A stretch of DNA of 54,689 nt from Clostridium sp. CAG:768 (GTDB lineage Bacteria > Cyanobacteriota > Vampirovibrionia > Gastranaerophilales > Gastranaerophilaceae): positions 21,219 through 75,907 of the forward strand of contig FR899622.1 in NCBI GenBank assembly GCA_000437435.1, written 5' to 3'. Position 1 is the stretch's first letter, and each line of letters begins with the position of its first letter. The notes below the pieces were generated by a model, which was not told the DNA's origin, made no database searches, and saw only the letters and a program-made list of their open reading frames with translations. Shown here piece by piece: positions 17,210-25,991 of this stretch. Both the position numbers and the translations under genes were made by a program.

Positions 17210-17848
17210 ATGGATTTAGAAAACAAAGAAGAAATGACAGTAGAAGAAGTTGCAGTAGTTGAAGAATCAACAGAAGCTCCTGCAGAAGATGCTGCTGAAG
17301 AAAAACCGGCTCGTTCAAGACGTGGTCGTGGCAAAAAACAAAAAATTGAAACAACTGAAGAAAAACCTCAATCAGAATGTGTTGAACGAGTTGTACAAAT
17401 CAGCCGTGTAACAAAAGTTGTTAAAGGTGGTAAAAAATTAAGCTTTAGAGCTATTGTAATCGTTGGAAACAAAAAAGGACAAGTTGGCGTAGGTTGTGCT
17501 AAAGCAGCTGAAGTTATTATTGCTATTCAAAAAGCAATTGCAGATGGCAGAAAAAACCTAATCAATGTACCTATTTTCAAAACAACTATTCCACACCCAA
17601 TTACAGGTCGTTCTGGAGCAGGTGCTGTAATGCTTAAACCAGCTTCTCAAGGTACAGGTATTATTGCAGGTGGTGCAGTTCGTTTAGTTCTTGAACTTGC
17701 TGGTATCGAAAACATATTAGCTAAATCTTTAGGATCTAAAGCACCTCTTAACGCTGCAAACGCAACTTTAGAAGCATTAAAAGCTCTTACACCATTTTCA
17801 GAAGTTGCTAAAAAACGTGGTTTAACAATGGCTGAATTATTAAACTAA
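17210..17848 (+). CDS. rpsE: 30S ribosomal protein S5
   Basis: The 212-residue protein carries the normal S5 fold from about residue 55 (RVVQISRVTKVVKGGKKLSFRA, then GKAAEV-like and GSGAGAVML-like loops). Before it is an acidic extension of about 50 residues (EEMTVEEVAVVEE) followed by a basic SRRGRGKK patch. S5 guards decoding accuracy and binds 16S rRNA near the mRNA entry. It opens a four-gene transcript from its own promoter instead of following rplR as in the usual spc operon. Confidence 0.97.
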   Translation: MDLENKEEMTVEEVAVVEESTEAPAEDAAEEKPARSRRGRGKKQKIETTEEKPQSECVERVVQISRVTKVVKGGKKLSFRAIVIVGNKKGQVGVGCAKAAEVIIAIQKAIADGRKNLINVPIFKTTIPHPITGRSGAGAVMLKPASQGTGIIAGGAVRLVLELAGIENILAKSLGSKAPLNAANATLEALKALTPFSEVAKKRGLTMAELLN

Positions 17849-17906
17849 TCAGTTCGGTTATTGAAAGTAATTTAGAGAAAAAATAAATTTAAAAAGGATA
17901 ATAAAA

Positions 17907-18098
17907 ATGGCAAAAACAGAATTAAAACAAATAAAAATTAAACTTGTTAAAAGCCTTATCGGTGCTTCTGAAAAACAACGTAGAGTTGTAGCTGGATTAG
18001 GCTTAACAAAACAAAACCAAGTTGTAGAACATTACAACAGTGCAACTATTTTAGGTATGGTAAACAAAGTACCTCATTTAGTTGAGATTGTAGAATAA
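17907..18098 (+). CDS. rpmD: 50S ribosomal protein L30
   Basis: The 63-residue length and KIKLVKSLIGASEKQRRVV / LGLTKQNQVVEH blocks identify L30, placed as expected between S5 and L15. An AAAAGGATAA ribosome site precedes the ATG. The spacing of 58 nt after rpsE and 80 nt before rplO is wider than usual, and the second gap has a terminator-like hairpin. Confidence 0.96.
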   Translation: MAKTELKQIKIKLVKSLIGASEKQRRVVAGLGLTKQNQVVEHYNSATILGMVNKVPHLVEIVE

Positions 18099-18107
18099 GG
18101 AGACATG

Positions 18108-18135
18108 AGGTCATATTATGACCTTTTGTTTTTCT
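18108..18135 (+). terminator. Terminator-like hairpin between rpmD and rplO
   Basis: AGGTCATA (18108-18115) pairs with TATGACCT (18117-18124), followed by TTTGTTTTTC. Lying inside an operon, it may partly reduce transcription of rplO-secY, act as an attenuator or stabilise a processed 3' end. Confidence 0.55.
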
Positions 18136-18178
18136 TAATTGCGGAAGCGAAAGCGAGTAATAAGAAAGGAAATTAAAA

Positions 18179-18625
18179 ATGACAATTACATTAGAAGATT
18201 TAAGACCTGCAGAAGGTGCTACACATAAAATTAAAAGAGTAGGCAGAGGCCGTTCATCTGGTAGAGGTAAAACATCTTGCCGCGGTCATAATGGTGAAGG
18301 ACAACGTTCAGGAAGCTCAGCTAAAAGAGGTTTTGAAGGTGGTCAAATGCCTGGTTACAGACAAATGCCAAAATTAAAAGGCTTCAAAATTATTAACCAA
18401 CTAAATTATGCTGAAATTAATGTAGGCAGAATTGCTCAATATGGTATGAAAGAAGTTTCTTTAGAAGTTCTAAAAGAAGCAGGTAGAGTTCACCCATCTT
18501 GTGTTGGTCTAAGAGTTTTAGGTAATGGCGAATTAAAAGATGCAATTACTGTAAAAGCTTGTTATGTAACACCATCAGCAAAAGAAAAAATTGAAAAAGC
18601 AGGCGGAAAGGTTGAGTTAGTATAA
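18179..18625 (+). CDS. rplO: 50S ribosomal protein L15
   Basis: The 148 residues match L15: N-terminal DLRPAEGATHKIKRVGRGRSSGRGKTS, the Gly/Arg-rich GFEGGQMPGYRQMPK loop and a C-terminal domain ending in KAGGKVELV. It binds 23S rRNA late in assembly. An AGAAAGGA site precedes the start. Its stop overlaps the secY ATG (TAATG), indicating translational coupling. Confidence 0.97.
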   Translation: MTITLEDLRPAEGATHKIKRVGRGRSSGRGKTSCRGHNGEGQRSGSSAKRGFEGGQMPGYRQMPKLKGFKIINQLNYAEINVGRIAQYGMKEVSLEVLKEAGRVHPSCVGLRVLGNGELKDAITVKACYVTPSAKEKIEKAGGKVELV

Positions 18626-19962
18626 TGGCACAAGGAATGAAAATGCCGACAACTGATGATTTAATGTCTATGTGGCAAGCATCAGGATTAAAAGAAAAAA
18701 TTCTTTTTACATTCTTGATGATTGCAGCATTCAGATTTGGTGTACAAATGCCTTTATTTGGGATTAATAATGAAATTTTCTCAAATATCGCTCAAGGAAA
18801 TAACATCATTGGATTTTTAGATTTATTTTCTGGTGGTGCTTTAGGAAAAGTTTCAATATTTGCCTTAGGTATTGGACCATATATTACATCATCAATTATT
18901 ATCCAACTTGTTTCTGTAGTAATTCCTTCATTGGAAAAACTTCAGAAAGAAGAAGGTGAAGCAGGCAGAAGAAAGCTGTCACAGTATACACGTATTTTTA
19001 CAGTTGTATTAGCTGTGTTCCAGTCTTTAATCTTTATGTTATACCTGCATCATTTACCTGGAGCAGTTTTACCAAATGTTAACCCAATTATGTTCTTTAT
19101 AAGTTCTATTGTTGTGTTAACTGCAGGTTCTGTTCTTGTAATGTGGATTTCAGAACTTATTACTGAAAAAGGTATTGGTAATGGTGGTTCATTAATCATC
19201 TTTATTGGTATTTTATCAGGTATCCCGATTTACGCATCAAGGACAGCTCAAATTGTTGCCAATAATTCAATGATGCAATTAGGATTAGCAGTTTTATTAC
19301 TTATTTTCTTTGCAGCAATGGTATTTATTGTAATTATGCAAGAAGCTGTAAGAAAAGTAATTATTGTAAACCCTAAAAGACAAGTCGGGAATAAGGTCTA
19401 TGGCGGCATGAATTCTTTTATTCCGTTTAAACTTAACCCTGGCGGAGTTATGCCAATTATCTTTGCTATTGCAATTTTATTGTTTCCATCAACTGTTTTA
19501 AGTTTGGTAGGACAAGCAAATTTCAAAAGTGAATCTGTAAAAGCTATGGTTATTCATTTAACTCAAATTTTGAGTCCGGATGGTATTCCATACTATGTAT
19601 TATATTTCTTATTAATTGTTGCATTAACATTTTTCTATGCTTCAATTATGCCAAATATGCAGCCAAAAGATATTGCGGATAACTTAAAAAAATATGGTTC
19701 ATCAATTCCAGGGGTAAAACCTGGTAGACCAACTGCTGAAGCACTTGATAAAATTTTAACAAAAACAACATTTATTGGTGCTATGGGACTTGGTATTATT
19801 GCATTAGTTCCTTCTCTTGCAAGTTATATTACTAATATTAAAACAATCCAAGGGATTGGTGCTACATCTTTAATAATCATGGTTGGTGTTGCACTTGATT
19901 TAATTAACCAAGTAAGAACACACTTGTTGGCTAGAAATTATGAATCATTCTTAAAAGAATAA
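18625..19962 (+). CDS. secY: Protein translocase subunit SecY
   Basis: The 445-residue membrane protein has ten predicted helices and the family signatures GIGPYITSSIIIQL, ISELITEKGIGNGGSLIIF and the cytosolic GRPTAEALDKIL loop before helix 9. It forms the central channel for protein export and membrane insertion with SecE and SecG. Unusually, adk, map, infA and the alpha-operon genes do not follow. A strong terminator ends the transcript. Confidence 0.97.
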   Translation: MAQGMKMPTTDDLMSMWQASGLKEKILFTFLMIAAFRFGVQMPLFGINNEIFSNIAQGNNIIGFLDLFSGGALGKVSIFALGIGPYITSSIIIQLVSVVIPSLEKLQKEEGEAGRRKLSQYTRIFTVVLAVFQSLIFMLYLHHLPGAVLPNVNPIMFFISSIVVLTAGSVLVMWISELITEKGIGNGGSLIIFIGILSGIPIYASRTAQIVANNSMMQLGLAVLLLIFFAAMVFIVIMQEAVRKVIIVNPKRQVGNKVYGGMNSFIPFKLNPGGVMPIIFAIAILLFPSTVLSLVGQANFKSESVKAMVIHLTQILSPDGIPYYVLYFLLIVALTFFYASIMPNMQPKDIADNLKKYGSSIPGVKPGRPTAEALDKILTKTTFIGAMGLGIIALVPSLASYITNIKTIQGIGATSLIIMVGVALDLINQVRTHLLARNYESFLKE

Positions 19963-19984
19963 AAATTATTTTTATAAATCTTTT

Positions 19985-20012
19985 AAAAGACCGCATTAAG
20001 CGGTCTTTTTTT
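19985..20012 (+). terminator. Intrinsic terminator of the rpsE-secY operon
   Basis: AAAAGACCGC (19985-19994) pairs with GCGGTCTTTT (20000-20009), followed by more T residues. Confidence 0.9.
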
Positions 20013-20015
20013 ATT

Positions 20016-20049
20016 CAAAAAAAAAAGCTCCCCTTATATATTGAGGAGC
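20016..20049 (-). terminator. Minus-strand terminator-like hairpin with no known gene upstream
   Basis: On the minus strand GCTCC (20049-20045) and GGAGC (20031-20027) form a stem followed by a long T run. No minus-strand gene lies to its right, so it may end a small RNA from about 20050-20100 or be a second element of the secY terminator. The rest of 20050-20230 is AT-rich, with only a TAATAAT-type -10 before the next gene. Confidence 0.4.
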
Positions 20050-20231
20050 AAATACTGAGCAATCAGAAGAGTTGAGGATTTACATTTTCATAATATATTT
20101 TTTTTTAAGCAATATCATTGGTATAAATAATTAAAAATTATTTATTATCTAATTATTAAGGATAATTTACAATATAGTTATATTGGACAAATTAAAAAAA
20201 TATCATATAATAATATACAAATGAGGTTATT

Positions 20232-20822
20232 ATGAGAGAATTAATAGAAAAAAATAGAAAAATTACAGTTGTTCCTTCTGATTTTAAATGTGCAAATAAA
20301 GGGACTATAATTGACGTTGATCCTAAATATTTTACAATTGAACTTGAATATGAACCAACAGGAATGTTAAGACATAATTATTGTGAATTTTATACACAAA
20401 CAACTCATGGGACATTATATTTTGATTCATATCCTGAAACTATAGATGGTAAGATTGTAAAAATCGCAACACCAGCAAAACATAGATTTTTACAAAGACG
20501 TCAATATACACGTATAAAATTTGTTGAAGAATTAAATTTGTTATGTGATAGTGCTTCCTACAAAATTACAACTTTAGATATTTCTGCTGGTGGTATGAAA
20601 ATCAAAACAAATGAGAATATTAATATAGAAGGTTTATACAAAATTACACTACCATTATCAGAAAAACAATCTATTGAATGTATGTTTAGTCCAATAAGAA
20701 TTGAAAAAAATGAAAATGGAGGATATACAATATCTGGAAGATTTGAATACCATGACAATAAAGACAAAATGACACTAATTCAGTATTGTACTAAAAGAAG
20801 CATTGAAATTCAGAATAAATAA
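20232..20822 (+). CDS. PilZ-domain c-di-GMP receptor
   Basis: The 196-residue protein has an N-terminal beta-rich YcgR-like region (1-85) and a C-terminal PilZ domain. The c-di-GMP motifs are RRQYTR (RxxxR, about residues 90-95) and DISAGGMKI (D/NxSxxG, about 116-124). Such proteins couple c-di-GMP level to motility, pili or polysaccharide output. No cyclase or phosphodiesterase for c-di-GMP is in the window. A GAGG ribosome site precedes the start. The pilin-like genes elsewhere in the window are possible targets (inference). Confidence 0.88.
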   Translation: MRELIEKNRKITVVPSDFKCANKGTIIDVDPKYFTIELEYEPTGMLRHNYCEFYTQTTHGTLYFDSYPETIDGKIVKIATPAKHRFLQRRQYTRIKFVEELNLLCDSASYKITTLDISAGGMKIKTNENINIEGLYKITLPLSEKQSIECMFSPIRIEKNENGGYTISGRFEYHDNKDKMTLIQYCTKRSIEIQNK

Positions 20823-20866
20823 GGGAATTCTGCTCTAACTATAAGAAAATGAGAGACCAATATTAA

Positions 20867-21892
20867 ATGAGTTTAATAACTTTACTAAGAAGAAAAAGTA
20901 GAAAATTTTTGTTCACAACACCTTCACATGGACAAAAATTTTTTATATTCAATAAATTCAGAAATTTTTATAAAAAAGACATTTCTGAAACAGATACTCA
21001 TAATCCTCAAGAAGCACTTTTAAATGCACAAAAAAGAGCTGCAAAAATTTATGGAACTAAGAATACATACTTTCTTACCAATGGTTCTACAAGTGGCATT
21101 ATCGCTGCAGTATTAGCCTGCACGCATAAAGACGATAAAGTTTTAATCTGGGAAAATGCACATCCTTGTCATGCAAATGCTGTAAGATTAGCAGGATGTG
21201 AGGCTGTATATTATGATTTACCAATTAATAGTGCTTGGGGAATTCCTGATAAAACATTACCAGAAATTATAGATATAAAAGGTGTAAAAGCTGTTATTGT
21301 AACTTCTCCAACATATGAAGGTATAGTTTCTGATATAAAAGCACTAAAAGTAATCTGTGAACAAAATAATGCATACTTAATTATTGATGAAGCTCATGGA
21401 GCTTTATATCCATTTTCAGATAAATTACCCCAAAGTGCTGTAAATATTGCTGATTTTACGATTCAATCTCTTCATAAAACCGCAGGAGGTCTCAATCCAA
21501 CAGCACTATTACATGTAAACTGTGATATTGATGCTTCAAATGCTTTATCTATGATTAATACCACTTCTCCATCATATCCACTCCTAGCAACAATCGAGGC
21601 TAATATTAATTTTTTAAATTCAAAAAAGGGGAAAAAATATATAAATAAATTAATAACTTCTCTAGAAGATATTAAAAATACTGTAAATAATATAGAATTT
21701 GGCGGAGATGATATAACTAAATTACTAATCAAAAAAGATGGAATGACTGGATATGATTTATCTTCTATATTATTTGAGAAATATAATATTGAAGATGAAA
21801 AAACAAATGATATTTCAACAATGCTATTATGTGGAATTGGAACATCTGAAAAACAATTACATTACTTAAAAAAAGTACTATCTAAATTGTAA
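20867..21892 (+). CDS. Short Orn/Lys/Arg decarboxylase-family PLP enzyme
   Basis: The 341-residue PLP fold-type I protein matches the major domain of Orn/Lys/Arg decarboxylases: TPSHGQKFF near the start, YFLTNGSTSGIIAAV, DEAHGALYPFS (cofactor Asp) and SLHKTAGGLNPTALLH, with the Schiff-base Lys at about residue 204. The C-terminal domain of full-length enzymes (450-490 residues) is reduced to a small remnant. Similar short proteins occur in cyanobacteria. Decarboxylation of lysine or arginine, or an aminotransferase-like role, are possible. It follows the PilZ gene by 44 nt and may share its transcript. Confidence 0.82.
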   Translation: MSLITLLRRKSRKFLFTTPSHGQKFFIFNKFRNFYKKDISETDTHNPQEALLNAQKRAAKIYGTKNTYFLTNGSTSGIIAAVLACTHKDDKVLIWENAHPCHANAVRLAGCEAVYYDLPINSAWGIPDKTLPEIIDIKGVKAVIVTSPTYEGIVSDIKALKVICEQNNAYLIIDEAHGALYPFSDKLPQSAVNIADFTIQSLHKTAGGLNPTALLHVNCDIDASNALSMINTTSPSYPLLATIEANINFLNSKKGKKYINKLITSLEDIKNTVNNIEFGGDDITKLLIKKDGMTGYDLSSILFEKYNIEDEKTNDISTMLLCGIGTSEKQLHYLKKVLSKL

Positions 21893-21920
21893 CATATTTG
21901 TAACATTTTACATATTAAAT

Positions 21921-21948
21921 TAAAGATTTTACAAAAATTAGCCGATAT
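21921..21948 (+). promoter_or_regulatory. Sigma-28/sigma-D-like promoter
   Basis: TAAAG (21921-21925) and GCCGATAT (21941-21948) match the motility-sigma consensus TAAA-N14-16-GCCGATAT, here with a 16-nt spacer. It lies 46 nt before the ATG at 21995. No other match was noticed in the window. Confidence 0.7.
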
Positions 21949-21994
21949 TCCATAGTGAAAGTTACTAAGGAAAATTGAAAGGTAAACGTCAACT

Positions 21995-23953
21995 ATGGGA
22001 ATGGCAGCAGGACAAGCAAGATTATTATCTATAACATCCCGTATGTCTGATAATGAGTTAAGAGCTCAAATTATCAACAACGAAAAGATGCGTCTTGCAA
22101 CAAAAAGCTCACAAGTTAGTGAAGCTTATACTACTGCTTTAAATGATGCTCAAATGATGTTTACAAATTATGATGCTGATAACAACGCAACTTATCAGCA
22201 ATTAACTTTTAATGCATTAACAGCATACAACCCTTATAATAACCAATATGCGATATCTAATGCATCTGGACAAGTTCTTGTATCAGAAACTGATGCAACT
22301 AATTATAAAGCTGCAAATGGCGACTTAAATAAATTTTTAGGATATTATGGACTAGAATATAGCACAACATATTTTGATAACTTAAATAAGTATGCAAATA
22401 GTGATGAGACTATTCCTTTTTCTACTGGAGAAAAAGACAATGATGGGAATATGATACTTGCTAATACTGGTTATACCGCTGAAATGCTTAAAGCTGCATA
22501 TGAAGGTACAGATGGTCACCTTGGATACAATGCAGTGAAAGCCTCTACTGACTATTATAATTATACTTCAGCATTAACTAATTTTAATGAAGCATACACT
22601 GCATATACTGCTACAATAAGTACTCAAATGGAAAATGTTTTAAATGGTACTATACAAGGTAATGGTAAAACATTAGATGTTATAAAAAATGACCTTGATA
22701 GTGCTGCTAATGCTAAAGATATAAATGCAATGAAAAATGTATTCACTAATTTATCAGCATTTGTAACTGAAGCTGCAAAATTATCTCTTCCAGATGATAC
22801 ATCAAAAAAATATTTTGAAAATTTGCAAAATGATATAGAATTAGCATGCAACGGTAAAACCGAATATACTGAAGCAGACAATTTTATTCAATTTACTGGA
22901 GATAAAGATAATGGAACAATATCTATTGGTACAGGTGAGGACCCTGATTACCAAATAACCAAAACAACATCTTCTGGTAGCTCATCATATACAATATTAG
23001 CATATGATGAAGCTTCTGACTCAATGAAACCATTAAGTGCATCTGAATATTCTTTAAATTGGGCTAGTGATGGTACTATTTCACTAACTATTGGAAGTGG
23101 AGACAGTCAAACTAAATATACAGGTATTCCTAATTATTTTAATAATACATCTATAAGTGAATATAAAGTTACAGAAGAAATCCCATTAGATATAGATAGA
23201 ATGAAAAAAGCCGGTAATGATATTATTACCAGCCTAAAATCTTCTATATATAATGTTTGGAATCCTGGTGCAAGTATATTTACTGATCCAAATAGCAATG
23301 AATATAAAAACTACATTACAGCAGGAAAAGCATTAGAAGAATGTATTTTTGGAACCATTGGAAGTTTAACCGCAGAAGAGTATCCAAACCTACTTGATGT
23401 TTCTTGGAACTTAGACAGAATGAATGAAACACAACTAAATAAATTTATGCCAATCCTTGATGTTATAATGCTTGATAATGTTATGAATACATATGGCGAA
23501 ATTAAATATGCTTGGATTGATAAAAGTGAGGTTACTGACTCATACAATGAAAATGGAGATGCAAAAGCTCAATGGTACACAAATTTATTTAATCGTATGC
23601 AAAGCGGTGGATATCAAGTATTACAAGATGGTCTTGCATCAAGTACAGAATGGATTGAATTTGCATTTGAAAGTGGCCTAGTTACATTAGAACAAGTTGA
23701 TTCTAAATATAATTGGAACACATTGATGTATTCAAGTTGTAGTGATATTACAGAACAAACTGACAGTACTGCAATTACTATTGCTGAAGCAGAATATAAT
23801 GCAGCAATGAACAAAATCGAAAATAAAGATAAAATGTACGATTTAGAGTTAAAAAATATTGATACAGAACACAATTCATTACAAACAGAATATGATTCAA
23901 TAAAAACTGCAATTGATAAAAACATAGAAAGAACATTTAAATTATATAGTTAA
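21995..23953 (+). CDS. Large helical-ended hypothetical protein, possible exported axial or filament protein
   Basis: The 652-residue protein has no signal peptide or membrane helix. Its first 60 residues form long helices (MGMAAGQARLLSITSRMSDN, then KMRLATKSSQVSEAYTTAL), and its last 60 form a coiled coil ending in KNIERTFKLYS. The middle is acidic, Asn/Thr/Ser-rich and beta-prone. Paired helical ends around a variable centre are the design of flagellar axial proteins. A sigma-28-like promoter in front fits that idea, though no flagellar gene is near. AAGG ribosome sites lie just upstream. It is monocistronic, with its own terminator. The functional assignment is inference only. Confidence 0.75.
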   Translation: MGMAAGQARLLSITSRMSDNELRAQIINNEKMRLATKSSQVSEAYTTALNDAQMMFTNYDADNNATYQQLTFNALTAYNPYNNQYAISNASGQVLVSETDATNYKAANGDLNKFLGYYGLEYSTTYFDNLNKYANSDETIPFSTGEKDNDGNMILANTGYTAEMLKAAYEGTDGHLGYNAVKASTDYYNYTSALTNFNEAYTAYTATISTQMENVLNGTIQGNGKTLDVIKNDLDSAANAKDINAMKNVFTNLSAFVTEAAKLSLPDDTSKKYFENLQNDIELACNGKTEYTEADNFIQFTGDKDNGTISIGTGEDPDYQITKTTSSGSSSYTILAYDEASDSMKPLSASEYSLNWASDGTISLTIGSGDSQTKYTGIPNYFNNTSISEYKVTEEIPLDIDRMKKAGNDIITSLKSSIYNVWNPGASIFTDPNSNEYKNYITAGKALEECIFGTIGSLTAEEYPNLLDVSWNLDRMNETQLNKFMPILDVIMLDNVMNTYGEIKYAWIDKSEVTDSYNENGDAKAQWYTNLFNRMQSGGYQVLQDGLASSTEWIEFAFESGLVTLEQVDSKYNWNTLMYSSCSDITEQTDSTAITIAEAEYNAAMNKIENKDKMYDLELKNIDTEHNSLQTEYDSIKTAIDKNIERTFKLYS

Positions 23954-23972
23954 TAATTATATTACACACGAC

Positions 23973-24000
23973 AAAACAGAGGCTAACCTCTGTTTTTTAT
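23973..24000 (+). terminator. Intrinsic terminator
   Basis: AAAACAGAGG (23973-23982) pairs with CCTCTGTTTT (23987-23996), followed by T residues, 20 nt after the 652-aa gene. Confidence 0.9.
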
Positions 24001-24111
24001 TTTTATTTTATTTAATCTTTATATGATATAAAGATTATGTAAGGAAATCAAGAAACATATATTTTTTAGTTTATAATCATAATATAGATTAGATAAATGG
24101 AGATAATTATA

Positions 24112-24396
24112 ATGGAAACAGTAAATGAAATTCTTTCAAAATTAGAAAATGCAGACAATGTTACTAAAAATAAATTAGAAAATGAATTAGTTAATATCGG
24201 AACTTCTGTATTACCTCAGTTAGTTGATGAATTACAAGTTGTAAGAGGTATTAAAAGAGGTGTTGTTGCAATGACTCTAATTAGAATTGGAGATGCTTCT
24301 GTTAAATACCTTAAAAAAGCAGCTGAATGTAACAAAGATTTTGAATGGGTAGCTGAATATTTAATTAGAGAAATTAAAGGTTCAGTAGCTGCATAA
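24112..24396 (+). CDS. Small HEAT-like repeat protein
   Basis: The 94-residue all-helical protein contains a HEAT/PBS-lyase-like repeat (GTSVLPQLVDELQVVRGIKRG, then AMTLIRIGDASVKYLKKA). Such repeats are protein-binding scaffolds. I start at the ATG at 24112, which has a GGAG site 9 nt upstream. The ATG at 24097 has no site. It is bounded by terminators on both sides. Partner unknown. Confidence 0.75.
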   Translation: METVNEILSKLENADNVTKNKLENELVNIGTSVLPQLVDELQVVRGIKRGVVAMTLIRIGDASVKYLKKAAECNKDFEWVAEYLIREIKGSVAA

Positions 24397-24417
24397 GAAT
24401 ATAAAAGTATAATAAAA

Positions 24418-24447
24418 AAAAGATCGATTTAATCGGTCTTTTTTTTA
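24418..24447 (+). terminator. Intrinsic terminator running into the next promoter
   Basis: GATCGAT (24422-24428) pairs with ATCGGTC (24432-24438, one G-U), followed by eight T residues. The -10 box of the next gene starts only 4 nt after the T run. Confidence 0.8.
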
Positions 24448-24450
24448 TGT

Positions 24451-24456
24451 TAAAAT
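24451..24456 (+). promoter_or_regulatory. -10 box, probable leaderless mRNA
   Basis: TAAAAT (24451-24456) ends 7 nt before the ATG at 24464. There is no ribosome site. Confidence 0.45.
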
Positions 24457-24463
24457 TTTGTTT

Positions 24464-25972
24464 ATGGGGAAGAAAACTTTATTATTTTTAATTACATTAT
24501 TTTTATTAATACTTGCATTTTCTATGAGTGCAACTCATTTTGATTTTGATTTATGGGCTAGGTTAATAGCAGGAATGGGAGTAATTAACGGAGGTCATGT
24601 TCTTACCGAAGATTTTCTATCTTATACTCCTGTTCACACTTGGTGGGACCATGAATGGGGTGCTGGAGTCATTTTTTATGCATTTTTAAAATTTTTAGGG
24701 CCATATAGTCTTATTATTCTTCAGGCTATAATGCTATTTTTAATATTTTTTACCATTTCCCAAATAGTTAAATTAAGAACCAATGAAACTCCATATAATA
24801 TACTTTTTTATTTCTTTACATTAATGGCTGTTATGGATAACCTTAATAATCCAATAAGATGTCATATGTTTAGCTTTTTATTTTTTACAATATTCATTTA
24901 TATCCTGGAAAAAGTTAGACAAGGAAATAATAAATTATTATTTATTATTCCATTTATGACAATACTTTGGAATAACATTCATGGTGGAGTTGTTTCTGGT
25001 CTTGGATTGATTGGGATGTATGCTCTTGGAGAATTTTTAAATAAAAAATCTTATTTAAAATATATATATACATTAATAGTATCATTATTAACACTTATTA
25101 TAAATCCTTGGGGATACAAATATATTCAATTCCTTTTTATGGCAAATACAATGCAACGACCTTATATAATTGAATGGTGGGGATTATTCTCTAAATATTA
25201 TTTCTTGAAACAAATTAAATTCAAATTGTTTATGTTTGCATCAATAGCAATTGAAAGCATAACAATTTATAAAAATATAAAACTGCAAAAAATTAAAACA
25301 TGGTACGAAAAAGCTGATAAAGTAAAATATATAATTTTACTTGCAACTTTATATTTGGCCATAAGTCATGTTAAACTTCTTCCGTTCTTCGCTATTGCTA
25401 CTATTTGTTTTGTCTATGAAGATTTTTATAATTTAATTAAAAATATTGAATTTCCAAAATGGAAAGATAAAATTATATACATTGCAATTTTAAGCATCTC
25501 TATTTTTACTTTCTTAATAAAAGATTTTTCAATTCCAGTAGGGATGAATGTTTATCCGATAAAAGAAGTTGAATTTATTAAATTAAATAAACTAAAAGGG
25601 AATATTTTATCAAACTTCGGATTTGGCAGCTATATATCATATAAACTTTATCCTAATAATTTAATTTATATGGATGGCAGATATGAAGAAGTATATTATG
25701 ATTATATGGTACCTGTATTAAAAGAATTTTTCTTGGCATATCCAAATTGGAAACAACTTATTACATATTTTCCTCCGGATATTATGATTCTTGAAAAATC
25801 CTATCCGATATACAACGTAATTAATAAGTCTAATGACTGGCAAAATGCTTATGAAGGGGAATATTTTGGAGTTTTTGTTTCTAAAAAGATTGCAAAAAAA
25901 GATTATATAATTCCAACTAATGATATAGACTATTATAAAAATACTCTATTTAATACAGGAATTAAATTTTAA
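24464..25972 (+). CDS. Polytopic membrane protein, possibly GT-C-like
   Basis: The 502-residue protein has around ten membrane helices and then a soluble C-terminal part of about 120 residues. Early loops contain FDFDLWARLIAG and WWDHEWGAGV, and a later one NPWGYKYIQF. Acidic loop residues after the first helix, helix-rich body and a soluble end recall GT-C lipid-linked glycosyltransferases, but no family can be named with certainty. The ATG at 24464 is chosen over an in-frame TTG at 24458. It is followed after 19 nt by the patatin gene, which has its own -10 box. Confidence 0.75.
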   Translation: MGKKTLLFLITLFLLILAFSMSATHFDFDLWARLIAGMGVINGGHVLTEDFLSYTPVHTWWDHEWGAGVIFYAFLKFLGPYSLIILQAIMLFLIFFTISQIVKLRTNETPYNILFYFFTLMAVMDNLNNPIRCHMFSFLFFTIFIYILEKVRQGNNKLLFIIPFMTILWNNIHGGVVSGLGLIGMYALGEFLNKKSYLKYIYTLIVSLLTLIINPWGYKYIQFLFMANTMQRPYIIEWWGLFSKYYFLKQIKFKLFMFASIAIESITIYKNIKLQKIKTWYEKADKVKYIILLATLYLAISHVKLLPFFAIATICFVYEDFYNLIKNIEFPKWKDKIIYIAILSISIFTFLIKDFSIPVGMNVYPIKEVEFIKLNKLKGNILSNFGFGSYISYKLYPNNLIYMDGRYEEVYYDYMVPVLKEFFLAYPNWKQLITYFPPDIMILEKSYPIYNVINKSNDWQNAYEGEYFGVFVSKKIAKKDYIIPTNDIDYYKNTLFNTGIKF

Positions 25973-25978
25973 TAATAG

Positions 25979-25984
25979 TATAAT
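25979..25984 (+). promoter_or_regulatory. -10 box for the patatin gene, probable leaderless mRNA
   Basis: TATAAT (25979-25984) ends 7 nt before the ATG at 25992. No ribosome site and no clear -35 are seen. Confidence 0.5.
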
Positions 25985-25991
25985 ATAGAAT

